Positions 19,365-27,344 of a DNA stretch of 64,000 nucleotides are shown one piece after another (position 1 is the stretch's first letter; each line of letters opens with the position of its first letter). This stretch comes from Streptomyces cynarae. GTDB taxonomy: Bacteria > Actinomycetota > Actinomycetes > Streptomycetales > Streptomycetaceae. The notes beneath the pieces are model-generated. The model worked only from the letters and a program-made list of their open reading frames with translations. It did not search any database and had not been told where the DNA came from. A program made the position numbers and the translations under genes. The stretch spans positions 7,036,001-7,100,000 of the forward strand of contig NZ_CP106793.1 of NCBI RefSeq assembly GCF_025642135.1. Direction: 5' to 3'.

Positions 19365-19410
19365 TGACACGGTGCAACGCCGGACGCCCGCAGACGTGAC
19401 ACGGTGCAAC
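19365..19410. promoter_or_regulatory. Exact 14-bp direct repeats upstream of the second ureidopropionase gene
   Basis: TGACACGGTGCAAC occurs at 19365-19378 and again at 19397-19410. The copies start 32 bp apart, about three helical turns. They end 58 bp before the start codon at 19469 and immediately follow the PucR-type gene, so they are candidate operator sites for that regulator. Confidence 0.65.
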
Positions 19411-19468
19411 TCAAACCGTATGGCCGGACTTCCTAGCCTTGCCGCACACCGAGCGACCGGAGGTCCCG

Positions 19469-20311
19469 ATGAGCAGAGTGATCCGTGCCGCCGTCTTCCA
19501 GACCGCCTGGACGGGCGACAAGGAATCGATGATCCAGGTCCACGAGCAGGCGGCCCGCGACGCGGCCGCGCAAGGTGCCCAGGTCCTGTGCTTCCAGGAG
19601 CTGTTCTACGGGCCGTACTTCTGCCAGGTCCAGGACCCCGCGTTCTACGAGTACGCCGAGCGGATCCCGGACGGCCCGATCGTGGGGCGCTTCCAGGCCC
19701 TCGCCGAGGAGCTGGGCATCGTCCTCGTCCTGCCCATGTACGAGGAGGAGCAGCCCGGGGTCCTGTACAACACCGCAGCGGTGATCGATGCGGACGGCTC
19801 GTACCTCGGCAAGTACCGCAAGCACCACATCCCGCAGGTCAAGGGCTTCTGGGAGAAGTTCTACTTCCGTCCCGGGAACGTCGGCTGGCCGGTCTTCGAG
19901 ACCGCCGTCGGCAGGATCGGCGTCTACATCTGCTACGACCGCCACTTCCCGGAGGGCTGGCGCGCGCTGGGTCTGGAAGGCGCCGAGATCGTCTTCAACC
20001 CGTCGGCCACCTCGCGGGGTCTGTCCGCCTACCTGTGGCAGCTGGAGCAGCCGGCGGCGGCCGTCGCCAACGAGTACTTCGTCGGCGCCATCAACCGGGT
20101 CGGTACCGAGGAGCTCGGCGACAACGACTTCTACGGGACCTCGTACTTCGTGGACCCGGAGGCCCAGTTCGTCGGCGAGGTGGCCAGCGACAAGGAGACC
20201 GAACTGGTCGTCCGCGACCTGGACCTGGCCAAGCTGCGCGAAGTCCGCGACCGCTGGCAGTTCTACCGGGACCGCCGTCCCGACGCGTACGGCCCGCTGA
20301 CGGCTCCGTGA
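19469..20311 (+). CDS. Beta-ureidopropionase-type nitrilase-superfamily amidohydrolase (copy 2)
   Basis: The product has 280 residues with the catalytic triad E44 (CFQELF), K118 (GKYRKHHIP) and C155 (YICYDRHFPEGW). It is collinear with the copy at 15440. Long blocks are identical or nearly so, for example GTSYFVDP and the C-terminal FYRDRRPDAY, so the two arose by duplication within the cluster or were jointly inherited. The enzyme would hydrolyse N-carbamoyl-beta-alanine produced by the dihydropyrimidinase encoded next. GGAGG six bases before the ATG at 19469 fixes the start. Differences at the N- and C-termini may reflect different substrates, for example N-carbamoyl-beta-alanine against its 2-methyl homologue. 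Confidence 0.9.
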   Translation: MSRVIRAAVFQTAWTGDKESMIQVHEQAARDAAAQGAQVLCFQELFYGPYFCQVQDPAFYEYAERIPDGPIVGRFQALAEELGIVLVLPMYEEEQPGVLYNTAAVIDADGSYLGKYRKHHIPQVKGFWEKFYFRPGNVGWPVFETAVGRIGVYICYDRHFPEGWRALGLEGAEIVFNPSATSRGLSAYLWQLEQPAAAVANEYFVGAINRVGTEELGDNDFYGTSYFVDPEAQFVGEVASDKETELVVRDLDLAKLREVRDRWQFYRDRRPDAYGPLTAP

Positions 20312-20326
20312 CAACGGGCGGAGGCA

Positions 20327-20350
20327 CCCGCGCCCCGTAAGGGGCGCGGG
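20327..20350 (+). terminator. GC hairpin with GTAA loop between ureidopropionase and dihydropyrimidinase genes
   Basis: CCCGCGCCCC (20327-20336) and GGGGCGCGGG (20341-20350) form a perfect 10-bp stem with a GTAA loop, 16 bp after the stop codon at 20311. The 142-bp gap before hydA could let it act as a partial terminator or an RNA-processing site. Confidence 0.6.
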
Positions 20351-20453
20351 GCTGCGCTCGATATGCGGCCACCGCCGCGTGGGCTCGACCAGCCACATAC
20401 AACCCGCACTGTCTGATCGCACCCAGGCGAGGCAGTTACGGAGGAGAGGGAGC

Positions 20454-21854
20454 ATGACCCGTACCGTCATCCGCGGTGGTCTCGTCATCACCGCGTCCGA
20501 CGAGATCCACGCCGACGTCCTGATCGAGGACGGCCGCATCGCCGCCCTCGCCGCGTCCGGCACCCCGGCCGCCGAGGCCTTCACGGCCGAGCGGGCCATC
20601 GACGCCACCGGCAAGTACGTGATCCCGGGCGGTGTCGACGCCCACACCCACATGGAGCTGCCGTTCGGCGGCACCTTCGCCTCCGACACCTTCGAGACCG
20701 GCACCCGGGCCGCGGCCTGGGGCGGAACGACCACGATCATCGACTTCGCGGTGCAGAGCGTGGGCCACTCGCTGCGCGAGGGGCTGGACGCCTGGCACGC
20801 CAAGGCCGAGGGCAACTGCGCCGTCGACTACGGCTTCCACATGATCGTCTCCGATGTGAACCAGGAGACGCTCAAGGAGATGGATCTCCTGGTCGAGGAG
20901 GGCGTGACCTCGTTCAAGCAGTTCATGGCCTATCCAGGAGTGTTCTACTCGGACGACGGCCAGATCCTGCGCGCCATGCAGCGCTCCGCCGAGAACGGCG
21001 GGCTGATCATGATGCACGCCGAGAACGGCATCGCGATCGACGTGCTGGTGGAGCAGGCGCTGGCCCGCGGCGAGACGGATCCGAGGTATCACGGCGAGGT
21101 CCGCAAGGCCCTGCTGGAGGCCGAGGCCACCCACCGCGCCATCAAGCTCGCCCAGGTCGCCGGGGCCCCGCTGTACGTGGTGCACGTCTCGGCGATGGAG
21201 GCGGTCGCCGAGCTGGCCCGCGCCCGTGACGAGGGGCTGAACGTCTTCGGCGAGACCTGCCCGCAGTACCTGTTCCTGTCCACGGACAACCTCGCCGAGC
21301 CCGACTTCGAGGGCGCGAAGTACGTGTGCTCGACCCCGCTGCGGCCCAGGGAGCACCAGGCGGCCCTGTGGAAGGGCCTGCGCACCAACGACCTCCAGGT
21401 GGTCTCCACCGACCACTGCCCCTTCTGCTTCGTGGGCCAGAAGGAGCTGGGCAGGGGCGACTTCTCGAAGATCCCCAACGGTCTCCCGGGCGTCGAGAAC
21501 CGCATGGACCTGCTGCACCAGGGGGTCGTCGACGGACACATCTCACGCCGCCGCTGGATCGAGATCGCCTGCGCCACCCCCGCCCGGATGTTCGGCCTCT
21601 ACCCGAAGAAGGGCACCATCGCCCCCGGCGCGGACGCCGACGTCGTCATCTACGACCCGCACGCCGAGCAGGTCATGTCCGCCCAGACGCACCACATGAA
21701 CGTCGACTACTCGGCGTACGAGGGCAAGCGCACCACCGGCCGGGTCGAGACCGTCCTCTCGCGCGGCGAACCCGTCATCACCGAGCGGGAGTTCACCGGA
21801 CGCGCGGGACACGGCGTCTACACCCCCCGCTCCACCTGTCAGTACCTCAACTAG
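20454..21854 (+). CDS. hydA: Dihydropyrimidinase / D-hydantoinase
   Basis: The product has 466 residues, typical for cyclic-imide amidohydrolases. The binuclear zinc site is readable: H64 and H66 in DAHTHMELPF, the carbamylated Lys K155 in TSFKQFMAYPG, then MMHAENG, VVHVSAME and the catalytic Asp in STDHCPF. SKIPNGLPGVENRM is a substrate-loop signature of dihydropyrimidinases. It opens dihydrouracil, dihydrothymine or 5-substituted hydantoins to N-carbamoyl products, which are the substrates of the two neighbouring amidohydrolases. GAGGAGAGGG before the ATG at 20454 is a strong ribosome site. The stop is 12 bp from the luciferase-like oxidoreductase gene, so the two are in one operon. Confidence 0.93.
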   Translation: MTRTVIRGGLVITASDEIHADVLIEDGRIAALAASGTPAAEAFTAERAIDATGKYVIPGGVDAHTHMELPFGGTFASDTFETGTRAAAWGGTTTIIDFAVQSVGHSLREGLDAWHAKAEGNCAVDYGFHMIVSDVNQETLKEMDLLVEEGVTSFKQFMAYPGVFYSDDGQILRAMQRSAENGGLIMMHAENGIAIDVLVEQALARGETDPRYHGEVRKALLEAEATHRAIKLAQVAGAPLYVVHVSAMEAVAELARARDEGLNVFGETCPQYLFLSTDNLAEPDFEGAKYVCSTPLRPREHQAALWKGLRTNDLQVVSTDHCPFCFVGQKELGRGDFSKIPNGLPGVENRMDLLHQGVVDGHISRRRWIEIACATPARMFGLYPKKGTIAPGADADVVIYDPHAEQVMSAQTHHMNVDYSAYEGKRTTGRVETVLSRGEPVITEREFTGRAGHGVYTPRSTCQYLN

Positions 21855-21866
21855 GAGTGGCGCCCC

Positions 21867-22889
21867 ATGGACTTCGGACTCGTCCTGCAGACCGACCCGC
21901 CGGCCTCGCGGGTCGTCAGCCTGATGAAGAGAGCCGAGCGCAACGGCTTCCGCTACGGCTGGACCTTCGACTCCGCCGTGCTGTGGCAGGAGCCGTTCGT
22001 GATCTACAGCCAGATCCTGGCCAACACCCAGAAGCTGACGGTCGGCCCGATGGTGACGAACCCGGGCACCCGCACCTGGGAGGTCACCGCTTCCACGTTC
22101 GCCACCCTCAACGACATGTTCGGCAACCGCACGGTCTGCGGCATCGGTCGCGGCGACTCGGCGATGCGCGTCGCGGGCCGCAAACCCAACACCCTGGCCC
22201 GCATCAGCGAGGCCATGAAGGTCATCCGGGCGCTGGGCAGCGGCCGGGAGGCCGACCTCGGCGGCGGCACCGTCGTCAAGTTCCCCTGGATCAGACCGGG
22301 CGCCAGGCTTCCCGTGTGGATGGCGGCGTACGGCCCCAAGGCCCTCAAGATGACCGGAGAGGAGGCCGACGGGTTCATTCTCCAGCTGGCCGACCTGTAT
22401 CTGACCGAGTACATGGTCAAGGCGGTCAAGGACGCGGCAGCGGCCGCCGGGCGCGACCCGTCCGAGGTGAGGATCTGCGTCGCCGCCCCCGCCTACGTCA
22501 CCGAGGACGACTCGCCCGAGGCGCTGGCGCACGCCCGTGAGCAGTGCCGCTGGTTCGGCGGCATGGTCGGGAACCACGTAGCCGACCTCGTCGCCAAGTA
22601 CGGCGAGCACTCCTCGGCCGTCCCCGAGGAGCTCACCGACTACATCAAGGCCCGCCAAAGTTACGACTACGCCCACCACGGGCGCAGCGGAAACCCCGAC
22701 ACCCAGTTCGTGCCCGACGAGATCGTCGACCGGTTCTGCGTCATCGGCCCGGTCGAGAAGCACATCGAGAAGCTGAAGGCACTGCGCGAGCTGGGCGTCG
22801 ACCAGTTCGCCGTCTACGACATGCACGACGCACAGGAAGCCGTCATCGACGCGTACGGGAGCCAGGTCATCCCGGCCGTCAACGGCTGA
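21867..22889 (+). CDS. LLM-class (F420-dependent type) oxidoreductase of the TIGR03842 type
   Basis: The product has 340 residues with the luciferase-like TIM-barrel pattern: DFGLVLQTDPPASRVV, RYGWTFDSAVLWQEPF, TVGPMVTNPGTRTWEV, GIGRGDSAMRVAGR and PVWMAAYGPKALKMTGEEADGFILQLAD. These features match the TIGR03842 group, which I know as F420-type oxidoreductases that recur beside hydantoinase genes. The gene is 12 bp behind dihydropyrimidinase. No NADPH-dependent dihydropyrimidine dehydrogenase is encoded in the window, so this enzyme is the obvious candidate for a redox step on the pyrimidine or hydantoin ring. That reaction is inferred and not established. Confidence 0.85.
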   Translation: MDFGLVLQTDPPASRVVSLMKRAERNGFRYGWTFDSAVLWQEPFVIYSQILANTQKLTVGPMVTNPGTRTWEVTASTFATLNDMFGNRTVCGIGRGDSAMRVAGRKPNTLARISEAMKVIRALGSGREADLGGGTVVKFPWIRPGARLPVWMAAYGPKALKMTGEEADGFILQLADLYLTEYMVKAVKDAAAAAGRDPSEVRICVAAPAYVTEDDSPEALAHAREQCRWFGGMVGNHVADLVAKYGEHSSAVPEELTDYIKARQSYDYAHHGRSGNPDTQFVPDEIVDRFCVIGPVEKHIEKLKALRELGVDQFAVYDMHDAQEAVIDAYGSQVIPAVNG

Positions 22890-22928
22890 TCCCCACCGGG
22901 TCCCCGGACCCCGCCTCTCCCCGCTCGT

Positions 22929-22954
22929 CCCCTTCCCGCTCTCCCGGGAAGGGG
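22929..22954 (+). terminator. Hairpin between the oxidoreductase and NCS1 permease genes
   Basis: CCCCTTCCCG (22929-22938) and CGGGAAGGGG (22945-22954) pair perfectly around a 6-nt loop, 39 bp after the stop codon. The permease start is about 100 bp further on, so the permease may have its own promoter or rely on readthrough. Confidence 0.65.
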
Positions 22955-23052
22955 GCTCAGGACGCTCCGGTCGATCCGTCCACCGGGCGCACCCCCCATC
23001 GGCGCCGCACCCGCACGGCCTCTCCCGTCCCACCTCCTGATTGGCCTGCCCC

Positions 23053-24579
23053 ATGACCGACACCGCTCCCACGGCCATACCGCCGTCCGCCCAAGTCACC
23101 CTCCCCGACGGGCGCGTGGAGATCGCCCCGGGCTCCCCGCAGCCGAGCGGTGCGTACGCCAACGAGGACCTGCTGCCGGTCCCCGTCGCCAAGCGCACCT
23201 GGACCACGTACAACTTCTCCGCGCTGTGGGTCGGCATGGCCCACAACACGGCGTCCTGGACCCTGGCCTCCGGCCTGATCGCGGTCGGCATGGACTGGAA
23301 GCAGGCGGTGTTCACCATCGCCCTGGCCAATGTGATCGTGCTGATCCCTATGCTGCTCACCGGGCACGCGGGACCCAAGTACGGCATCCCCTTCCCGGTC
23401 TTCGCCCGGGCCTCCTTCGGCGTGCGCGGCGCCAACCTCCCCGCGGTCGTGCGAGCGCTGGTGGCGTGCGGCTGGTTCGGTATCCAGACCTGGATCGGCG
23501 GCGAGGCGATCTACTTCCTCGCCGGGAAGCTCATCGGCGACAGCTGGTCCAACGCCTCCCACGTCGGCGGCTACGCCTGGACCATGTGGCTGTCGTTCGC
23601 GATCTTCTGGGTGCTCCAGGTCGCCATCATCTACCGGGGCATGGAGACGATCCGCCGCTTCGAGAACTGGGCGGCGCCCTTCGTGATCGTCGGCGCCCTG
23701 GTGATGCTGTGGTGGATGAGCAGCAAGGCGGGCGGTTTCGGCCCGCTGTTCGACCAGCCCTCCAAGCTGGGCTGGGGAGCGGACTTCTGGAAGCTGTTCG
23801 CGCCCTCCCTCATGGGCATGATCGGCTTCTGGTCCACGCTGTCGCTGAACATCCCGGACTTCACCCGGTACGGCCGCAGCCAGAAGGCCCAGACGTGGGG
23901 CCAGGCGCTCGGCCTGCCGACCACCATGACGCTGTTCGCGTTCCTGTCGGTGCTGGTCACCTCGGGTTCGCAGGCGGTGTACGGCAAGCCGGTCTGGGAC
24001 CCGGTGCAACTGGCGGCGAAGACGGACAACGTGGTCGGGCTGCTCTACGCCCTGGTGACCGTGCTGGTGGCGACCCTGTCGGTGAACATCGCGGCCAACC
24101 TGGTCTCCCCGGCGTTCGACTTCTCCAACATCGCGCCGCGCAGGGTGAGTTTCCGCACCGGTGCCCTGATCACCTCGGTCCTCGCGGTGCTGATCTTCCC
24201 GTGGAAGCTGTACTCCGACCCGCAGGGCTACATCTTCACCTGGCTCGGCCTGGTCGGCGGCCTGCTCGGCACGGTGGCCGGCATCCTCATCGCCGACTAC
24301 TGGGTCCTGCGACGCACCCGGCTCGACCTCACCGACCTGTACCGCTCAGGTGGCCGCTACTGGTACGGGGGCGGCTGGAACTGGCGGGCCGTGCTGGCCT
24401 TCGTCGTCGGCGGGGTGCTGGCGATCGGCGGCGCGGACTTCCATCCGCTGATCGACGGCCGCCCCGTTCCCGCCCTGAAGCCGCTCGCCGACTACGGCTG
24501 GGCGGTCGGCCTCGGCACGTCGATGGTGCTGTACCTGCTGCTGATGCTCGCGCGAGGCCGGGACGACGCCATGTCCTGA
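23053..24579 (+). CDS. NCS1-family nucleobase:cation symporter
   Basis: The product has 508 residues with about twelve hydrophobic segments. NCS1 hallmarks are the N-terminal cytosolic NEDLLPVPVAKRTWTTYNFSALWVG, the helix with MAHNTASWTLASG, GPKYGIPFPVFARASFG (the conserved loop after helix 2), and helices with WFGIQTWIGGEAIY and SLNIPDFTRYGRS. The family imports uracil, allantoin, hydantoins, cytosine or purines with Na+ or H+ across the inner membrane. As the last gene of the pyrimidine/hydantoin cluster it probably brings in the pathway substrate. The ATG at 23053 is preferred over a TTG four codons upstream; no clear ribosome site is seen for either. Confidence 0.92.
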   Translation: MTDTAPTAIPPSAQVTLPDGRVEIAPGSPQPSGAYANEDLLPVPVAKRTWTTYNFSALWVGMAHNTASWTLASGLIAVGMDWKQAVFTIALANVIVLIPMLLTGHAGPKYGIPFPVFARASFGVRGANLPAVVRALVACGWFGIQTWIGGEAIYFLAGKLIGDSWSNASHVGGYAWTMWLSFAIFWVLQVAIIYRGMETIRRFENWAAPFVIVGALVMLWWMSSKAGGFGPLFDQPSKLGWGADFWKLFAPSLMGMIGFWSTLSLNIPDFTRYGRSQKAQTWGQALGLPTTMTLFAFLSVLVTSGSQAVYGKPVWDPVQLAAKTDNVVGLLYALVTVLVATLSVNIAANLVSPAFDFSNIAPRRVSFRTGALITSVLAVLIFPWKLYSDPQGYIFTWLGLVGGLLGTVAGILIADYWVLRRTRLDLTDLYRSGGRYWYGGGWNWRAVLAFVVGGVLAIGGADFHPLIDGRPVPALKPLADYGWAVGLGTSMVLYLLLMLARGRDDAMS

Positions 24580-24617
24580 CCTCCGCCGGGGCCCTGAGGA
24601 CGGTCGGCAGAGGACGG

Positions 24618-25322
24618 TCAGCTCTTCTGCCGGCCGTCCTCCAGCGCGGCCACCGCTTCTCTGGCGGCCTTGATGGCCCCCTTGTTGATCTCGTCCGTAC
24701 CGGGCGCCTTTTTCGTCTCGAAGTCGCTGCCGTTGTAGTCCACGGAGACCAGCGCGTTGGACACGCGGACCAGTACCAGGCCCTCACGGGTCTGCTGCTT
24801 GTCCTCGGTGGTGAGGTTCACGACCGAGTAGGCGGCGTCGCCGAGACCGGGGACCGCGCCGCCGCCGCTCTTGTCCGCGGTCCGCTCGGTGTACGACTTC
24901 TGCACCTGCGCCTGCGAGTCCATGATCTCGAAGGTGACGTCGAGCCAGCGGTAGTCGTAGCCCTTGAGCGCGTTCCAGGAGCAGGTGCGGCGGACCGTCC
25001 GGTCCGTGGAGGGGATCTCCTTGCCCGCCGTCTTGGCGCCCGGGACCAGGGACGTGATCGTCTTCCCGGCCAGGGCCGCGCACGGTTCGGGCGCGGTGGT
25101 GTACGTCTTCGCCGCGGCCGACTGGCCGGGAGCGGAGGCGGTCCCCGCGTCCTGGGGGCTCTGGGCGTCCTGGCTCCGCTGGGCCGACTTGTGCTCGGTG
25201 GCCGAGGAGGCGGCCGGACCGGAGGTCAGCGCCCAGCCCGCACAGGCGAGCACTAGGACCGGGCTCAGCCGCGCCGTGAGGGCGAGTGGCAGGGGAAGAT
25301 CACGCACGGGCGCACTTCTCAT
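24618..25322 (-). CDS. Secreted or membrane-anchored protein, DUF3558-like
   Basis: The product has 234 residues. An N-terminal hydrophobic segment (LPLALTARLSPVLVLACAGW) could be a signal peptide, followed by a Ser/Gln/Ala-rich spacer and a globular domain from about residue 70. The domain begins PCAALAGKTITSLVPGAK and includes a second Cys in RRTCSWNALKGYDYRWLDVTFEI. The spaced PCxxL and CSW cysteines are what I associate with DUF3558-type cell-envelope proteins of actinomycetes. No function is known. Start choice is uncertain: the ATG at 25322 puts the hydrophobic segment at a normal distance, but an ATG at 25376 is in frame. Confidence 0.6.
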   Translation of the reverse strand: MRSAPVRDLPLPLALTARLSPVLVLACAGWALTSGPAASSATEHKSAQRSQDAQSPQDAGTASAPGQSAAAKTYTTAPEPCAALAGKTITSLVPGAKTAGKEIPSTDRTVRRTCSWNALKGYDYRWLDVTFEIMDSQAQVQKSYTERTADKSGGGAVPGLGDAAYSVVNLTTEDKQQTREGLVLVRVSNALVSVDYNGSDFETKKAPGTDEINKGAIKAAREAVAALEDGRQKS

Positions 25323-25653
25323 GGGGGACGGACGTGTGAGGGTGGTCCACACTGCGGACTGGGACCACAGTTTCACATGACTGTCTGTGAGGCGGAAGGG
25401 GCCAACTCGCTCTGTACCCGCGCGATGACGCAGGCCGACCGCCCACTGGACCGTGTGTCCCCTTATGCCCGCAACCGGACCCGTGCCGGACGCGAACCAG
25501 CCTGTCGGGGGCCCCGGCGGGAACCGGGCCGGAGCCGGCCGGGAGCCGTGCGGCTTCCGGTGGACGTCCCCCGAGACGGGGTCCAGGGCGGTCGGATTGC
25601 CACCGTCCCCGCTTCCGAACGACCGCCAGGCCGCCCGGCCGCCGCGGGCGCGC
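25323..25653. other. Intergenic region with no recognised gene
   Basis: The stretch lies between two minus-strand genes. One plus-strand open frame runs across it, but its translation is Arg/Pro-rich with no domain and looks like a by-product of GC bias. I see no strong hairpin. The promoter of the secreted DUF3558-like gene should lie near 25330-25420. Confidence 0.5.
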
Positions 25654-25929
25654 TCACCGCATCAGCGATATCGCGTACGCGAGGAAGAACCCGGCCACCA
25701 GCACCACGAGCGCGATGATGGCGATCAGCGGTCCCTTCGCCCAGCCCCGCGTCCGGTCGTAGTCGTCCCGATGAGTGACCTCCGCAGTGCTGCTCTCACC
25801 CGGCGGAGTCTCTCCCGGAGGCACCCCGCCCGGTTCCACCCCCGGGGTCTGCGACGGCTCGGGGTCGGAAGAACCGTACTGACGGTTCCGCGTCCCCCCT
25901 GTTCCGCTGTCCCGGTTCATCTGGTTCAT
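25654..25929 (-). CDS. Small membrane protein (DUF6480-like)
   Basis: The product has 91 residues. The N-terminal two thirds are polar and proline-rich with SSDPEPSQTPGVEPGG and VPPGETPPGESS, a pattern I associate with DUF6480. One C-terminal transmembrane helix follows (IAIIALVVLVAGFFLAYAI), giving a tail-anchored topology with the disordered part on one side of the membrane. The start may be the ATG at 25929 or the one at 25920. Function is unknown. Similar short proteins are common in Streptomyces and often respond to stress, but nothing here shows that. Confidence 0.7.
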   Translation of the reverse strand: MNQMNRDSGTGGTRNRQYGSSDPEPSQTPGVEPGGVPPGETPPGESSTAEVTHRDDYDRTRGWAKGPLIAIIALVVLVAGFFLAYAISLMR

Positions 25930-26013
25930 GGCCGCCGAGTACCCGCCCGGCAGGGCTCCACGCGGACACAAGCGGACGAACGGGGCGGCCGCTGCCGTGC
26001 GCGCAAGGCCTCG

Positions 26014-26739
26014 TCAGTGGGCTGGGCGTGAGGGCGACAGCGGGCGGGAGGCGCCCATGCGCACCTGGCGTACCCCCTCGGAGAAGTGGACCACCGGCTC
26101 GGCTTCGGGTGGGGGAAGTCCCGCGGCCCGGGTCACGGTCTCCTCGAAGCGCTCGAGGACCGCGGCGCGCAGTGACCAGGGCTCGTGCTCGACGGGCGTT
26201 TCCCAGAGCATCCCCAGCCGTCGTGTGTACGCGCGCCACCGCGAGGTCAGCCAGACGTCCCGCTGCGTCGGCGTCAGCGGTCGGCCGGGCCGGACGGCCA
26301 CCTCGTACGAGGGTGAGCCGCCCCGGCGTGCACCCGAGTAGCGCACCACGTCTCCGTCATGGGTCAGACTCAGCCGGCCCGGGTTGTACGGTGCGCCCAC
26401 CGCGCGGGCCGCCAGCATGAGGGGGTTGCCCACCTCGATGGACAGGAACCACAGCCCGTCGCGCCCGTCGGGGCCCCGGACGTAGGTGCGCAGGTTGGTC
26501 TCCGGAAACGTGGGGAGGCCGGGCGTCGCGCCGGGCAGGACCGCAGGCCGTACGTCGGCCATCAGGAACGGCGTGAAGCTGACCCAGGCCGCGCCCTCGT
26601 ACTCGTCCACGGTCAGGCCCTCCGGCAGCAGGCGCTGCACCTGGTCGGTGCGGAAGGGCCAGTGCACGAAGGTCTGCGTCAGCCATCCTGCCGCCAGGGC
26701 CGGCAGGCGGACGCGCTGCTCCGCCGCGAGGGACACCAT
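26014..26739 (-). CDS. YqjF-like protein (DUF2071)
   Basis: The product has 241 residues from the ATG at 26739; an upstream GTG at 26817 would add 26 residues of poor protein character. It shows the DUF2071/YqjF pattern: AGWLTQTFVHWPFRTDQVQRLLP, EYEGAAWVSFTPFLMADVR, TFPETNLRTYVRGPDGRDGLWFLS and a central SLTHDGDVVRYS. The fold is related to acetoacetate decarboxylase-like barrels and no reaction is established. The gene is on the same strand as the DoxX gene, 138 bp away. Confidence 0.78.
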   Translation of the reverse strand: MVSLAAEQRVRLPALAAGWLTQTFVHWPFRTDQVQRLLPEGLTVDEYEGAAWVSFTPFLMADVRPAVLPGATPGLPTFPETNLRTYVRGPDGRDGLWFLSIEVGNPLMLAARAVGAPYNPGRLSLTHDGDVVRYSGARRGGSPSYEVAVRPGRPLTPTQRDVWLTSRWRAYTRRLGMLWETPVEHEPWSLRAAVLERFEETVTRAAGLPPPEAEPVVHFSEGVRQVRMGASRPLSPSRPAH

Positions 26740-26877
26740 GCCGACCGGGTCCCCGTCGATCACACCGGGAAACGCGGTGGAAGCGCTGCGACAGGGGGCA
26801 GGGACGTGCCGCGTCACGCCGGCCCGCCGAGGAGACGACGGATGACCTCGGCGCCGGCATCGATCCTGGAGGAGCAG

Positions 26878-27249
26878 TCAGAAGGCGTAGGGGCCGAAGC
26901 GGCCCCAGGCGACCAGGGCGGCCAGGATCAGCAGGACGGCGTTGAAGGCGATCGCCTGGGGTTCCTTGCGGCGGGCGTGGGTCATGGCGGCGAGGAGCAT
27001 CGTGATCACCAGGCCGGTCGCGGCCAGCGGGGTGAGCACGGGGGCGATGCCGGTGGCCGCGGGCAGGATCAGACCGACAGCGGCGGCGAACTCCACGACG
27101 CCGATGAAGCGGACGGTGGCCGGCGAGAAGTCCTTCACCCAGGCGAGCTTCTCGGCCAGCTTGTCCATGGTCTGGGCGGACTTCATGACACCGGCCATGC
27201 CGAACATGGCGGCGAGGACGGCCTGCAGAATCCACAGGAAGACGTTCAT
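26878..27249 (-). CDS. DoxX-family membrane protein
   Basis: The product has 123 residues with four predicted helices: MNVFLWILQAVLAAMFGMAG, ATVRFIGVVEFAAAVGLILP, PLAATGLVITMLLAAMTHAR and FNAVLLILAALVAWG. The FGMAGVMK and EFAAAVGLILP motifs are typical of DoxX-like quinone-oxidoreductase-associated proteins. The cytoplasmic H-A-R-R-K loop is typical too. It is separated from the SDR gene upstream by a perfect hairpin (27290-27329), so expression may be partly independent of it. The specific role is unknown; relatives are tied to redox stress. Confidence 0.82.
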   Translation of the reverse strand: MNVFLWILQAVLAAMFGMAGVMKSAQTMDKLAEKLAWVKDFSPATVRFIGVVEFAAAVGLILPAATGIAPVLTPLAATGLVITMLLAAMTHARRKEPQAIAFNAVLLILAALVAWGRFGPYAF

Positions 27250-27289
27250 GGGGCGGAGGGTCCTTCCGGCTGGGGCGGCGAGGGAGGAA

Positions 27290-27329
27290 GGCATACGGTT
27301 CGCCGACCGTTGGTGGCGAACCGTATGCC
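27290..27329 (-). terminator. Perfect 15-bp hairpin between the SDR and DoxX genes
   Basis: GGCATACGGTTCGCC (27290-27304) and its exact complement (27315-27329) enclose a 10-nt loop. It begins 16 bp after the SDR stop on the minus strand and ends 41 bp before the DoxX start. It is a terminator or an attenuator that separates the two genes. Confidence 0.75.
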
Positions 27330-27344
27330 GAGGTGGGGCGGGGG

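Noticed and set aside
25377..25718. A 113-codon plus-strand open frame in the gap after the DUF3558-like gene
   Set aside because: It is low-complexity Arg/Pro/Gly text without a ribosome site or domain and overlaps the 3' end of the DUF6480-like gene.
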